Assembly (NCBI GenBank): GCA_030649935.1
Contig: JAUSFN010000026.1
Span: 124,001-188,000 of the forward strand
DNA from: Candidatus Planktophila sp.
Lineage (GTDB): Bacteria > Actinomycetota > Actinomycetes > Nanopelagicales > Nanopelagicaceae
Direction: 5' to 3'
Length of the DNA stretch: 64,000 nucleotides
This document shows, piece by piece, positions 8,786 through 17,253 of this stretch. The stretch's first letter is position 1. Every line of letters begins with the position of its first letter. The translations under genes were made by a program, and so were the position numbers. A model generated the notes under the pieces. That model made no database searches and was not told the origin of the DNA. It worked only from the letters and a program-made list of their open reading frames with translations.

Positions 8786-9976
8786 GTGTTACGTTTTAGA
8801 GTTGTCCTCGTCTTAGCTGTTTTAGCCTCACTCATCTCTTTTGCAAAGTTTTCTCATTGCGAAGGCACAACGTGGGCGACACCAGATCAATATGTGCACG
8901 CCTGTTATAGTGATTTACCTTCACTCTTTGGTGCGCGCGGTCTAGATAAAAATGATTGGCCCTATACAAGCGAATTGAATTCAGTTGAGTATCCAGTTTT
9001 AACTGGCATGGTTATGTTTGCAACAGCGATATTTGTAGATTCTCCAATAGCTTACTTTAACCTCAACGTAATTTTCCTAGCGCTTTTATTTATTGGATTA
9101 GTTTTATTGGTTAGGAGAATGAAGCCCGAATTTAGTTATCTATTACCGGTGGCACCAGCAATGCTCGCATCCCTATACATCAACTGGGATTTATGGGCGA
9201 TTATTACAATGATGCTGGCGATATATTGGTTCGATAGAAAATCATATCTATTTAGTGCTTTGGCCATCGGAATTTCTATATCCACAAAGTTTCTACCTAT
9301 CTTTTTACTTTTACCTATTGCTTTTATTTTGTGGCGCCAAGATCGCGTTAAGGAGTTATTGAAATACTTAATAACAACGGCTTTAGTCTGGCTAGCGATA
9401 AATCTTCCCTTTGCTTTAACCACACCTACTGGCTGGTGGCGCTTCTATAAACTTAACTTGGAACGTGGAGCCGACTGGGGCTCTTTATGGTTAGCTTTCA
9501 ATCAACTCGGTTTGAACCTTGCTAATTTAAATTATCTCTCTTTACTTCTTTTGTTAATCGGGATGACTTCAATTGCAATCTTTCTCTTTGAAGTTAGGTC
9601 TACTCCGACCCTTGCATCCGTCGCTTTCATAGTGCTGGCAACTGTGATGGTTGCTAGCAAGGTTTATTCACCCCAATATGTTTTATGGCTGACCCCCCTT
9701 GCTGTAATAGCGCTAACGAGTACAAAGGATCTCCCGGCATTTTGGATGTGGCAGGGTGGTGAAGTTCTGTACCACATCGCCATCTGGCAACATCTAGCCA
9801 GTGTCACAGGTGCCACCTTTGGTCTACCTGCCGGCGGATATGCCGTTTTCACGCTCCTTCGAATCGCGACGACCCTGTATTTGATCTGGATCCTTGGCAA
9901 AAGAGCCCTACAAGCGCGAAATCCACAGGGCTCCCTCTTCGATTTACTCTTTGACTCCTCTAAGCCCTACCCTTAA
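8786..9976 (+). CDS. GT87/DUF2029-type membrane glycosyltransferase
   Basis: Polytopic membrane protein of 396 residues with about ten hydrophobic segments. It resembles the GT87 (DUF2029) alpha-mannosyltransferases that use polyprenyl-phosphate-mannose for envelope glycolipids. A motif with KFLPIFLLLPIAF in the middle and the C-terminal SKVYSPQYVLWLTPL match that family. It starts with GTG only 2 bp after the PBP stop, so it is translated from the same message. Position between the PBP gene and rpsF is the standard actinobacterial order. The exact sugar and acceptor cannot be read from the sequence. Confidence 0.8.
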   Translation: MLRFRVVLVLAVLASLISFAKFSHCEGTTWATPDQYVHACYSDLPSLFGARGLDKNDWPYTSELNSVEYPVLTGMVMFATAIFVDSPIAYFNLNVIFLALLFIGLVLLVRRMKPEFSYLLPVAPAMLASLYINWDLWAIITMMLAIYWFDRKSYLFSALAIGISISTKFLPIFLLLPIAFILWRQDRVKELLKYLITTALVWLAINLPFALTTPTGWWRFYKLNLERGADWGSLWLAFNQLGLNLANLNYLSLLLLLIGMTSIAIFLFEVRSTPTLASVAFIVLATVMVASKVYSPQYVLWLTPLAVIALTSTKDLPAFWMWQGGEVLYHIAIWQHLASVTGATFGLPAGGYAVFTLLRIATTLYLIWILGKRALQARNPQGSLFDLLFDSSKPYP

Positions 9977-9979
9977 CCC

Positions 9980-10042
9980 TCTTGAACCAGCATTTAATGT
10001 CGGCTCAAGAAGCACTAACCCTCCTGTCACGGAAATACCGTG
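9980..10042 (+). promoter_or_regulatory. rpsF leader with two hairpins (possible S6:S18 autoregulatory site)
   Basis: The 99-bp gap before rpsF contains TCTTGA (9980-9985) pairing with TCAAGA (10005-10010), then CACGG-AAATA-CCGTG (10028-10042), a perfect 5-bp hairpin followed by GCCG. Bacterial rpsF leaders are known to bind the S6:S18 complex through a stem with CCG nearby. The match here is by position and general form only; I did not fold the RNA. GAGGAGG follows as the rpsF ribosome binding site. Confidence 0.35.
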
Positions 10043-10075
10043 GCCGTCTTAGTCCAGAGGAGGTCGGGTTAACGC

Positions 10076-10363
10076 ATGCGTCACTACGAACTTATGGTCA
10101 TTCTTGATCCAGAACTTGAAGAACGTACAGTCACACCAAGCCTAGAAACATACTTAAAGATTATTAAAGACTCCGGCGGAACCGTCAACAAGCTCGACTT
10201 GTGGGGCCGTCGCCGTATGTCATTTGAAATCATGAAAAAAGGCGAAGGTATCTACGCAGTTATTGATATGAACTGCGAACCAGCTGCAATCAAAGAGTTA
10301 GATCGTCAACTTAATTTGAATGAAGCGATTCTGCGCACCAAAGTTATACGCCCAGAAAAATAA
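10076..10363 (+). CDS. rpsF: 30S ribosomal protein S6
   Basis: Small-subunit protein of 95 residues that binds the central domain of 16S rRNA together with S18. It begins [16 protein letters not shown], the family start, and contains [14 protein letters not shown], the conserved segment. The normal length is kept and there is no acidic tail extension. A GAGGAGG ribosome binding site lies 11 nt upstream. First gene of the rpsF-ssb-rpsR-rplI operon; expression is possibly controlled through the leader hairpins described separately. Confidence 0.98.
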   Translation: MRHYELMVILDPELEERTVTPSLETYLKIIKDSGGTVNKLDLWGRRRMSFEIMKKGEGIYAVIDMNCEPAAIKELDRQLNLNEAILRTKVIRPEK

Positions 10364-10410
10364 GCACGGACTCCACCAGTAGATAATCGAGAAAGAGATT
10401 GGAATAAAAA

Positions 10411-10917
10411 ATGGCAGCAGGAGATACAACAATCACAATGATTGGCAACTTAGTTGACGATCCGGAGCTACGTTTCACACCATCAGGTGCGGCCGTTGCA
10501 AAATTTCGCGTTGCGTCAACACCTCGCTATTTAGATAAGCAAACTAATGAGTGGAAAGATGGCGAGAGTCTTTTTCTACAGTGTCAGATCTGGCGTCAAG
10601 CAGCTGAAAATGTTGCCGAGTCACTGACAAAGGGAATGCGTGTCATCCTCTCTGGTCGATTGAAGCAACGTTCTTATGAAACTAAAGAGGGCGAAAAGCG
10701 CACAGTCTTTGAGGTAGAAGTAGATGAAGTCGGACCATCACTACGTAACGCAACCGCTAAGGTCACCAAGACCCAACGCGCTGCCGGGACAAGTGGCGGA
10801 TTCTCAGCACCAGCTGCGAGCGATTCATTTACCGAAGATCCATGGGCCGCAGCATCATCAACGCCAGCAGCTGGCGGTGGTTGGGGAAGCTCAACTACCG
10901 ACGAGCCACCGTTTTAA
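10411..10917 (+). CDS. ssb: Single-stranded DNA-binding protein
   Basis: SSB of 168 residues: an N-terminal OB fold ([20 protein letters not shown], then [11 protein letters not shown] and the [21 protein letters not shown] segment) and a low-complexity Gly/Ala/Ser linker ending in the acidic tip DEPPF that docks replication and repair proteins. It coats single-stranded DNA during replication. It is the second gene of the conserved rpsF operon, 47 bp after rpsF, and near-contiguous with the dnaB region, consistent with a replication-linked neighbourhood. Confidence 0.97.
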   Translation: MAAGDTTITMIGNLVDDPELRFTPSGAAVAKFRVASTPRYLDKQTNEWKDGESLFLQCQIWRQAAENVAESLTKGMRVILSGRLKQRSYETKEGEKRTVFEVEVDEVGPSLRNATAKVTKTQRAAGTSGGFSAPAASDSFTEDPWAAASSTPAAGGGWGSSTTDEPPF

Positions 10918-10993
10918 ATCCACCTATCCATCCATTCCTAGTATTAGTTTAAAAAACTAAACAAACTAGGGCATCTGAAAAAGGAGCACCACA

Positions 10994-11281
10994 ATGGGAG
11001 CAAGAAATAATAAGGCTCTACGCGAGCCGAAGAATAAGGGCGCAAAAGCCGCTGCCCTGAATAAAAAGTTTAAAAAGAAGCCGTGCAGCTTCTGCCAGCA
11101 GAAGGTCACATATATCGATTACAAAGATATTGCGACTCTTCGTAAGTACATCTCTGATCGCGGCAAAATCCGCGCTCGTCGCGTGACAGGTGCATGCACA
11201 CAGCACCAGCGCTCGATCGCAACTGCAGTTAAAAACAGTCGTGAAGTAGCGTTACTTCCTTACACATCTTCAGCGAAATAA
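10994..11281 (+). CDS. rpsR: 30S ribosomal protein S18
   Basis: S18 of 95 residues, partner of S6 on the small subunit. It contains [17 protein letters not shown] and the conserved C-terminal [17 protein letters not shown]. The CxxC plus C and His suggest the zinc-binding (C+) type of S18. The N-terminus is about 15-20 residues longer than the shortest homologues and is rich in Lys/Asn/Arg. AAAAAGGAG provides a good ribosome binding site 8 nt before the ATG. The 76-bp gap after ssb has no clear terminator. Confidence 0.97.
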   Translation: MGARNNKALREPKNKGAKAAALNKKFKKKPCSFCQQKVTYIDYKDIATLRKYISDRGKIRARRVTGACTQHQRSIATAVKNSREVALLPYTSSAK

Positions 11282-11295
11282 AGGGGGAATCGCTT

Positions 11296-11742
11296 ATGAA
11301 ACTCATCCTTACTCGTGAAGTTGCAGGCTTAGGCGCTGCAGGCGATGTCGTAACAGTTAAAGATGGCTTTGCGCGCAACTTCTTAGTTCCAAATGGAAAT
11401 GCAATTGCATGGTCAATTGGTGGCGAAAAGCAGATCCAGAGCATTCGCCGCGCGCGTTCTGCTCGTGAGGTCCGCGACATCGACCACGCTAAAGAGATCA
11501 AAGCGAAGCTTGAATCGGCAACAATTACCGCAAAGGTAAAAGTTGGCGCTAAAGGCGTTCTTTTCGGCTCAGTAACAGACAAGGACGTAGCTACTGCCAT
11601 TAAGGCAGCAGTTGGTTTAGATATCGATCGCCATGCGATCAAGCTTCCCGGTCACATCAAGAAGGTTGGCAATCACACTGTCAAAATCTCACTTGGCCAC
11701 AGTATCGTTGCAACTGCAACAGTTATCGTTGCGGCAGAATAG
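11296..11742 (+). CDS. rplI: 50S ribosomal protein L9
   Basis: L9 of 148 residues, which bridges the base of the L1 stalk. The N-terminal domain MKLILTREVAGLGAAGDVVT with GFARNFLVPNGNAI is diagnostic; a connecting helix follows and then a C-terminal domain with LPGHIKKVGNHTVKISL. AGGGGGA lies just upstream of the ATG. It is the last gene of the rpsF operon and is followed by an inverted-repeat element and a strong terminator. Confidence 0.98.
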   Translation: MKLILTREVAGLGAAGDVVTVKDGFARNFLVPNGNAIAWSIGGEKQIQSIRRARSAREVRDIDHAKEIKAKLESATITAKVKVGAKGVLFGSVTDKDVATAIKAAVGLDIDRHAIKLPGHIKKVGNHTVKISLGHSIVATATVIVAAE

Positions 11743-11757
11743 TAATTAATTAAAGAG

Positions 11758-11791
11758 ACCCGTCGCCGTATACCTGTTCGGCTTATAGTGA
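11758..11791. repeat. Left inverted repeat bounding the hipBA cassette
   Basis: The sequence from ACCCG (11758) through GCCGTATAC (11765-11773) and CTGTTCGGCTTATAGTGA (11774-11791) recurs in reverse complement at 13796-13834. The 18-nt and 9-nt blocks are exact; the right copy has 4 extra bases between them. Each copy has a short internal GCCG...CGGC palindrome. Confidence 0.85.
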
Positions 11792-11824
11792 TGATGCGGT
11801 AGCGCATTTTGGGTGAAATGACTT

Positions 11825-11864
11825 AACCCCTAGTTTTCTCTAACGAGAGCACTAGGGGTTATTT
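11825..11864 (+). terminator. Rho-independent terminator of the rpsF operon
   Basis: AACCCCTAGT (11825-11834) pairs perfectly with ACTAGGGGTT (11851-11860). The 16-nt loop contains its own CTCT-AACG-AGAG stem, and ATTTTCTTT follows. It can end transcription from rplI; the stem is symmetric and could also serve hipA from the other strand. Confidence 0.85.
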
Positions 11865-11938
11865 TCTTTGGAAAAACTAAGAGATTCTTGATTGTGGTTG
11901 TTAATGAAGTTAATCACTTCATAACTAAACACTTACAT

Positions 11939-13285
11939 TCAAAAACGTGCAGGGATACCGCGACCATTCATAGATACAACACATAAATTTGCCTGTTTGG
12001 TGACACGTTTCAATAGGTCTTTTGCAAACTCAAAATCATCCTTACTCAGTATTTCACTTGGTAGAGCGTCTATAGCTAGCTTCATAGCTTTTGGCGTGTT
12101 TGAAATAACTTCCAAAACTACGGATTTAGTTTTTTCCTTATCAAGTCCATTTTCCTTGGCGAGAAGTTCCCAATCAACGCCTGTAATTTGCCGGAGTTTT
12201 GGCGTAGTCCCAATTTTCATAGCCAATTCACCGTCATGGATGCTGATCTTTCCGGGTGCTATGTTGCGAACCTCTGACACCTCATAAGGAAGTATGCTGT
12301 TAAGGTCATAAAGAGGGGCTAACCGAACATCTGCACCGGATAGCAAGAGGCCGTAATTCTTGGCATGAGCGTCAGTCCCACCAATCACCCATGCTAAGGC
12401 TAAGGCGCTAATGAATTGCCAATTCGCTTCCTCAGCATGTAGTGGGTTCATTACCCTCTTAAATAGACTAATTATTTCCTTTGTTCCAGGTCCTGGCCCA
12501 GGACCTCTATCAGCCTCATACTTTTTCAAAGAGCTCAAACCAAGTGCCTGACATAAATCCTCTTGGTGAACACGAATTAATCCTGTGGGCGAATGTGATC
12601 GATCAAATCTCTCAACAACAAGTGCGCGCTTCGTCCCAAACATCCTGATCTCACTATGTGCCGTCGGTATACCCACCCCTGCAGCAGTGGCTAGACAGAG
12701 ATGTTCGTTTATTTCTTGGTGTGCCCAGGATTTACTTGGTGGTTTAATAATATGGGTTGTGGGTTCTGAGCCCCAAGGCTCACCCCACTGTGAGCCATCT
12801 AGTCTAAGTGCGGTTTTAGGTTGAGCGCCCGGGAGGGAGAATTGGCCCTGGCGGGTAGTCGCATTCCATGCAGCTGGATCATTTTCGAGAACTTCTAATC
12901 TAGTCTCGATTTCCTTTATTGATAGCTTTTCTATGCCACCTGCCTTAAGGTGCGGTAGTTCTTTTTCCGGTACGAACTGAACAGCACCTGCAACATCTCG
13001 CCCAACATGTTCCATTAATGCAAAGGGATTCTTAGGTGATACTTTGTATTGCGCTCCCCATCTAGCCAGGACTGCTTCGTTATCTGGCAGTAGGTTATTT
13101 AGCCAGTCATTAATAATCCTTCCTTTATGTACCGCTTGTGCTACTGGCATTGATAAGGAAAGGGGTGTTGGGCTGGGGAGTGCTTGGTAGGCGGCCTCAT
13201 ATTGAAAACTTATGATCCCATGACGATCTTGCGTTAGTCTGCCCGAGATCTTTCCTCCGATTACTACCAGAATTTCCTTACTCAT
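11939..13285 (-). CDS. hipA: HipA-type serine/threonine kinase toxin
   Basis: HipA-family kinase of 448 residues. HipA toxins phosphorylate targets such as glutamyl-tRNA synthetase and cause growth arrest. The N-terminal couple_hipA-like domain contains LPTPLSLSMPVA-type sequence and LLPDNEAVLARWGA. The kinase core has SLPGAQPKTAL (ATP-binding region near residue 150), HQEDLCQALG, the catalytic loop GGTDAHAKNYGLLL (near residues 299-312) and the Mg-binding APLYDLNS. All key residues look intact, so the toxin is probably active. It follows hipB by 2 bp on the same strand. An odd Gly-Pro run (GPGPGPGT) sits in the kinase lobe. The cassette interrupts a conserved ribosomal/replication neighbourhood and is bounded by inverted repeats, which points to acquisition. 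Confidence 0.93.
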   Translation of the reverse strand: MSKEILVVIGGKISGRLTQDRHGIISFQYEAAYQALPSPTPLSLSMPVAQAVHKGRIINDWLNNLLPDNEAVLARWGAQYKVSPKNPFALMEHVGRDVAGAVQFVPEKELPHLKAGGIEKLSIKEIETRLEVLENDPAAWNATTRQGQFSLPGAQPKTALRLDGSQWGEPWGSEPTTHIIKPPSKSWAHQEINEHLCLATAAGVGIPTAHSEIRMFGTKRALVVERFDRSHSPTGLIRVHQEDLCQALGLSSLKKYEADRGPGPGPGTKEIISLFKRVMNPLHAEEANWQFISALALAWVIGGTDAHAKNYGLLLSGADVRLAPLYDLNSILPYEVSEVRNIAPGKISIHDGELAMKIGTTPKLRQITGVDWELLAKENGLDKEKTKSVVLEVISNTPKAMKLAIDALPSEILSKDDFEFAKDLLKRVTKQANLCVVSMNGRGIPARF

Positions 13286-13287
13286 TT

Positions 13288-13701
13288 TTACACGTGGTAC
13301 TTACTGAGTACGTCATCAAGTTTCGGATTTCCATTTGCATCTTCAAGACCTGCTTGAGCTTTACCAGTGACTTCTAATCTCGTCTGGCCATGGGTTGCGT
13401 GAGAGGTAGGCTTTAGATTCTTCGGGGCTTTAGTGATCTCAGCGCGAGGGCTGCGCTTTTTGCTTGGTTTGTCTTCACCAAGATTTGCAGGATCCTCGAC
13501 AGTTAATTGTAAATTCATACCAAGAACGCTGACGAGGCGCAGGACAGTATCCCAGCTAGGGTTAGACTTTCCCTGCTCTAGGGTTACCAGCGAAAATCTG
13601 GACAAACCTGCCTTTTCGGCTAAATCTGTTTGTGTCCAACCTTTATTTTTTCGGGCAGCAAGAACGGCTTGTCCCAGCGCAGCCTGACTTGTCATCTCCA
13701 T
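13288..13701 (-). CDS. hipB: HipB-type XRE antitoxin/repressor
   Basis: DNA-binding antitoxin of 137 residues. The XRE helix-turn-helix covers about residues 8-65 (VLAARKNKGWTQTDLAEKAG, LSRFSLVTLEQGKSNPSWDT). A Lys/Pro/Ser-rich linker follows and then a short C-terminal segment ending DDVLSKYHV. It should neutralise HipA and repress its own promoter, as in known hipBA operons. AGAGAGG lies 8 nt before the ATG. Upstream are two exact direct copies of a 15-bp element and a short inverted repeat, likely operators. Confidence 0.9.
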   Translation of the reverse strand: MEMTSQAALGQAVLAARKNKGWTQTDLAEKAGLSRFSLVTLEQGKSNPSWDTVLRLVSVLGMNLQLTVEDPANLGEDKPSKKRSPRAEITKAPKNLKPTSHATHGQTRLEVTGKAQAGLEDANGNPKLDDVLSKYHV

Positions 13702-13718
13702 TTGAGTACCTCTCTGTT

Positions 13719-13797
13719 AGAACCTATACAGTTCTGTGGGAGCTTACTTTGTCAAGTATACTACACATTCTAATATTGTAAGGTATACTACACATTC
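13719..13797 (-). promoter_or_regulatory. hipBA promoter and candidate HipB operators
   Basis: GTATACTACACATTC occurs twice in direct orientation, 27 bp apart (13756-13770 and 13783-13797). On the minus strand the nearer copy abuts TTGACA (-35-like), and about 19 nt further is TGTATA (-10-like). AGAAC-N7-GTTCT (13719-13735) overlaps the -10 region. This arrangement fits an autoregulated antitoxin promoter. Confidence 0.6.
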
Positions 13798-13834
13798 ACT
13801 ATAAGCCGAACAGGGTTGTATACGGCGGGTTTTT
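13796..13834. repeat. Right inverted repeat bounding the hipBA cassette
   Basis: TCACTATAAGCCGAACAG (13796-13813) and GTATACGGC (13818-13826) are exact reverse complements of blocks at 11774-11791 and 11765-11773; the GGTT between them is absent on the left. It abuts the second HipB operator copy on one side, and on the other is followed by GGG and seven T, which could act as an outward terminator. Confidence 0.85.
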
Positions 13835-14764
13835 TTATTTCTCCGTTACATGGACCAATGCATCTCGAAAATACCCACTCGTAAACTCACTTCGGGCTAG
13901 ATCGTATTTAGCCATTCCCCACTCCCAGAAATCAAAGTCGAGCTCTGAGACGGAGCTTTGAATAGAAGCCCACAAACTCCATCCATACTTTGCAACTAAG
14001 GCCCACAACCATGCGCGTGCGACTTTATCGGGACGGTACTGCCCGTAATAAGCAGTTACTAATTCTTCCAGAGCATCTAAAGGTAAGAATGCTTCAGCCC
14101 AGACATTGCCAATCTCAAAGCAGGCATCATTATTTCCTGAGTATTCGTAGTCGATTAACCAAATCTTTTCACCATCATCAATGAAGTTGCCCGGCAGTAA
14201 GTCGTTGTTGCATGGAACAAGACCGTCAATTAAAACCGTAAAAGCTCTTTTTATTTCATCTATCTGAGGTGCAAAATTTAAGTAGCCATCAGGCATTCTA
14301 AATCCCTGCGACTGCACGATACCTAAGTAATTTTTCTGAGTGGTGAACATGTTAAATTCATGATCAAAGAGATCAAGTGAATGCAAAGCACGTAAACTGT
14401 GTGCAATGCGGCTCAGATTTGATGCGACATCATCGGGACCAAATGTCTTGCCTTCAATATAGGAGATAAGCAAAAGCCCTTCGCCCGGTAGATAATCTAG
14501 AACTTGCGCACCTACTCCGCCTTTTCCGGCAATCGTTGAGTTAACAAACTCAGAGCCGCGATCGATGGCTAGAAGCGAGGAAGAGTTGCTAGATACACGG
14601 GCAACGAATTTTTCCTCTGGGGTTTGAATGAGAAAATTCCGATTCGTTAGGCCACCCGAGAGTTCACTAATAGAGATTCGAGAGCGAAGCCTTTCAACCT
14701 TGTCAAAGAGTTGAGCGAATTCACGCTCCAACTCACTGGCATCACTCACCTGTTCAGGATACAT
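13835..14764 (-). CDS. Choline-kinase/aminoglycoside-phosphotransferase-fold kinase
   Basis: Soluble kinase-like protein of about 309 residues. The N-terminal lobe has ISELSGGLTNRNFLI, typical of choline kinase/LicA enzymes. The catalytic region is PCNNDLLPGNFIDDGEKIWL followed by IDYEYSGNNDACFEIGN; the first Asn replaces the usual His of HNDLxxxN, but the catalytic Asp and Asn are present, as is the Mg-binding Asp of IDYEYSG. The ATG at 14764 is chosen over an upstream TTG at 14803, which lies inside the divergent gene. That divergent gene encodes a dimethylglycine/sarcosine dehydrogenase-like enzyme, so choline or another methylated amine is an attractive substrate, though this is inference. 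No Shine-Dalgarno is seen. Confidence 0.8.
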   Translation of the reverse strand: MYPEQVSDASELEREFAQLFDKVERLRSRISISELSGGLTNRNFLIQTPEEKFVARVSSNSSSLLAIDRGSEFVNSTIAGKGGVGAQVLDYLPGEGLLLISYIEGKTFGPDDVASNLSRIAHSLRALHSLDLFDHEFNMFTTQKNYLGIVQSQGFRMPDGYLNFAPQIDEIKRAFTVLIDGLVPCNNDLLPGNFIDDGEKIWLIDYEYSGNNDACFEIGNVWAEAFLPLDALEELVTAYYGQYRPDKVARAWLWALVAKYGWSLWASIQSSVSELDFDFWEWGMAKYDLARSEFTSGYFRDALVHVTEK

Positions 14765-14772
14765 TTGAAGGC

Positions 14773-17223
14773 GTGTCAATGTCAGTAGTGCCAAGCAGAG
14801 CAAAAATCGTCATTATCGGAGGCGGTGTTGGTGGGACCTCTGTTGCCTATCACTTAGCCGAACTTGGTGAGAAAGATGTAGTTCTCCTAGATCGCAATGA
14901 GTTAACAAGCGGATCTACTTTTCATAGCGCCGGTCTGGTGGGTCAACTGCGTGCCGATCCAACCCTGACGTTAATGAACATGCACTCTGTAGATTTATAT
15001 CGAAAGCTTCAGACAACAGACACGCCTCCAAGCTGGCGCGAGTGTGGCAGCATTAAATTGGCCTCCTCGCCCGAGCGCATGCAAGAGATTCGCCGCCAAA
15101 TTGGATGGGCTAAGACTTTTGGTCTGGATTTACATGAGATTTCACCTCAAGAGGCGCAGAACCTTTTCCCACTTATCGATTTAGATGGCGTTGTCGGTGC
15201 CTGTTATATGGGCTCTGATGGCCAAGTAGATCCTTCCCAGTTAGCGATGGCGCTGGCAGCAGGTGCACGCAAGAACGGTGTGCAGATATTTACCCATACC
15301 CGCGTTTTAGAAATTAAAACAATGAAGGGTCGAGTCAGCAACGTTGTCACCGATAAAGGTGAGATCGAATGCGAGATAGTTGTTAACTGTGGCGGAATGT
15401 ATGCACCACACATCGGCCGAATGGTGGACGTGCGAATCCCTATTGTTCCAATGAGCCATCAATATTTAATTACCGACAATTTTATGGCCGAGGATGCACC
15501 ATTCTTGCCATCACTGCGCGACCCAGACAATCTCATCTACTTTCGTCAAGAGGTTTCGGGCTTGCTCATGGGCGGATACGAGCGAAATTCAAAGGCGTGG
15601 TCGGCCGATTACAATAATGTAGATGACATTCCCACAAACTTTAACAATACGTTGCTGCCTGAAGATTGGGATCGATTTTACGACATCGCTGAAGCTTCAC
15701 AAAAACGCGTTCCTAAAATGGCCGAGGTTGGGATTAAAAACTTTATTAACGGCCCCGAAGGCTTTACTCCCGATAATGAGTTCTGTCTAGGTGAAACTTC
15801 GGTCGGCGGATTTTTCGTTGCCGCTGGTTTCTGTGCCCACGGAATCGCTGGCGCCGGTGGAATTGGAAAATCCGTTGCCGAATGGATCGTTGCCGGAGAA
15901 CCAACTATGGACTTATGGCACATGGATATTAAACGCTTTGGTGCATCCTATGAATCACCTGAATTTACATTGCAGCGCATTACTGAAAACTATGAAGAGT
16001 ATTACGACATTCACTACCCTGGCGAAGAACGAAAAAGCGCACGTCCAAAGTTCACATCCCCTGTCTATGGATGGCACAGCGCTAATGGCGCAGTTTTTGG
16101 TGAAAAAGCCTCGTGGGAGCGCGTTAATTACTACTCAACCAATAGCGGCGATGAGGCTCTACGCCCTATTGGATGGCTTGGAAAAAACTGGTCATCTGCA
16201 GTTCAAGTAGAACACCATGCAACACGAAACGCTGCAGGCTTATTTGATGAGTCGAGTTTTGCCAAAGCACGCGTTACTGGAGTTCGAGCTTCTGAGTTTC
16301 TAAACTTTGTCTGTGCCAATAATGTAGTTAAAGGTGTTGGCAAAACGGTTTACACGCAAGCGCTCAACTCAAAGGGCGGAATCGAATCTGATTACACCGT
16401 TACACAAACTGGTGACAACGAGTTCATGATTATCACTGGCACAGCCTTTGCAACGCATGATTTTGGTTGGCTAGAAAAAATCCGTCGGGAGTTTAATTTT
16501 GATGGAGTGGAGATTACAAATATCACTCATGAACTAACCTGCTTTGGAATTATGGGACCAAATTCCCGCGCGATTTTGCAATCACTGACAACTTCCGATT
16601 TGAACCACAGCGCTTTTCCATTTATGGGTTCTCAGGAAATTACTCTTGCAGATATAAAAGTTCGTGCAACTCGGATTACATATGTTGGCGAGCTCGGTTG
16701 GGAGATTTACGCACCAGTTGCAGATGGGTTAAATCTTTGGAAAGAGATTATTGAGGCTGGACGAGATTTAGGTTTAATCCCCTGTGGTTATCGTGCTATT
16801 GAATCCTTACGTTTAGAAAAAGGTTATCGTGCATGGGCAGGTGAGATTAATACTGAAACCAATCCTTATGAAGCCGGTCTTGGCTTCGCAGTTTCGCTAA
16901 AAAAAGATAACTTCCACGGGAAAGCTGCAGCGGTTGAAGCTAAGGAGAATCAAACAAGAAAGCTTGTTGCAATTACTTTCGACGACATAACATCGGTTCC
17001 CTTTGGCTCTGAGCCGATTCGAATAAATAACAACATAATTGGACGCATTAAATCCGGTGGTCAGGGCTACACGATTAATAAAGCCATCGCTTACGCATAC
17101 TTACCGATCGAACACACTGGGCCAGGAACGGCCGTTGAGGTTGAGCTCTTTGGGATATGGTCTGCCGGAGAAATCGCCGCGGAACCCCTTTTTGATCCAG
17201 ATAATGCTCGAATACGCACATAA
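14773..17223 (+). CDS. Dimethylglycine/sarcosine dehydrogenase-like FAD oxidoreductase with GcvT domain
   Basis: Two-module enzyme of 816 residues. The N-terminal DAO-type FAD domain has GGGVGGTSVAYHLAELG (near residues 14-30) and the STFHSAGLVGQLR segment that contacts flavin in dimethylglycine and sarcosine dehydrogenases. After an FAO-type middle region, the C-terminal half is a GcvT/aminomethyltransferase fold (HELTCFGIMGPNSR, ELGWEIYAP, then GYRAIESLRLEKGYRAW and NPYEAGLGFAV), which binds tetrahydrofolate. Likely role: oxidative demethylation of a methylated glycine with the C1 unit captured on folate. The GTG at 14773 has TACATT 7 nt upstream (14760-14765); ATG 14779 is an alternative. 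It is divergent from the choline-kinase-like gene. Confidence 0.88.
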   Translation: MSMSVVPSRAKIVIIGGGVGGTSVAYHLAELGEKDVVLLDRNELTSGSTFHSAGLVGQLRADPTLTLMNMHSVDLYRKLQTTDTPPSWRECGSIKLASSPERMQEIRRQIGWAKTFGLDLHEISPQEAQNLFPLIDLDGVVGACYMGSDGQVDPSQLAMALAAGARKNGVQIFTHTRVLEIKTMKGRVSNVVTDKGEIECEIVVNCGGMYAPHIGRMVDVRIPIVPMSHQYLITDNFMAEDAPFLPSLRDPDNLIYFRQEVSGLLMGGYERNSKAWSADYNNVDDIPTNFNNTLLPEDWDRFYDIAEASQKRVPKMAEVGIKNFINGPEGFTPDNEFCLGETSVGGFFVAAGFCAHGIAGAGGIGKSVAEWIVAGEPTMDLWHMDIKRFGASYESPEFTLQRITENYEEYYDIHYPGEERKSARPKFTSPVYGWHSANGAVFGEKASWERVNYYSTNSGDEALRPIGWLGKNWSSAVQVEHHATRNAAGLFDESSFAKARVTGVRASEFLNFVCANNVVKGVGKTVYTQALNSKGGIESDYTVTQTGDNEFMIITGTAFATHDFGWLEKIRREFNFDGVEITNITHELTCFGIMGPNSRAILQSLTTSDLNHSAFPFMGSQEITLADIKVRATRITYVGELGWEIYAPVADGLNLWKEIIEAGRDLGLIPCGYRAIESLRLEKGYRAWAGEINTETNPYEAGLGFAVSLKKDNFHGKAAAVEAKENQTRKLVAITFDDITSVPFGSEPIRINNNIIGRIKSGGQGYTINKAIAYAYLPIEHTGPGTAVEVELFGIWSAGEIAAEPLFDPDNARIRT

Positions 17224-17253
17224 TCTCACGATGTAAGATGGGCAAAAATACTT

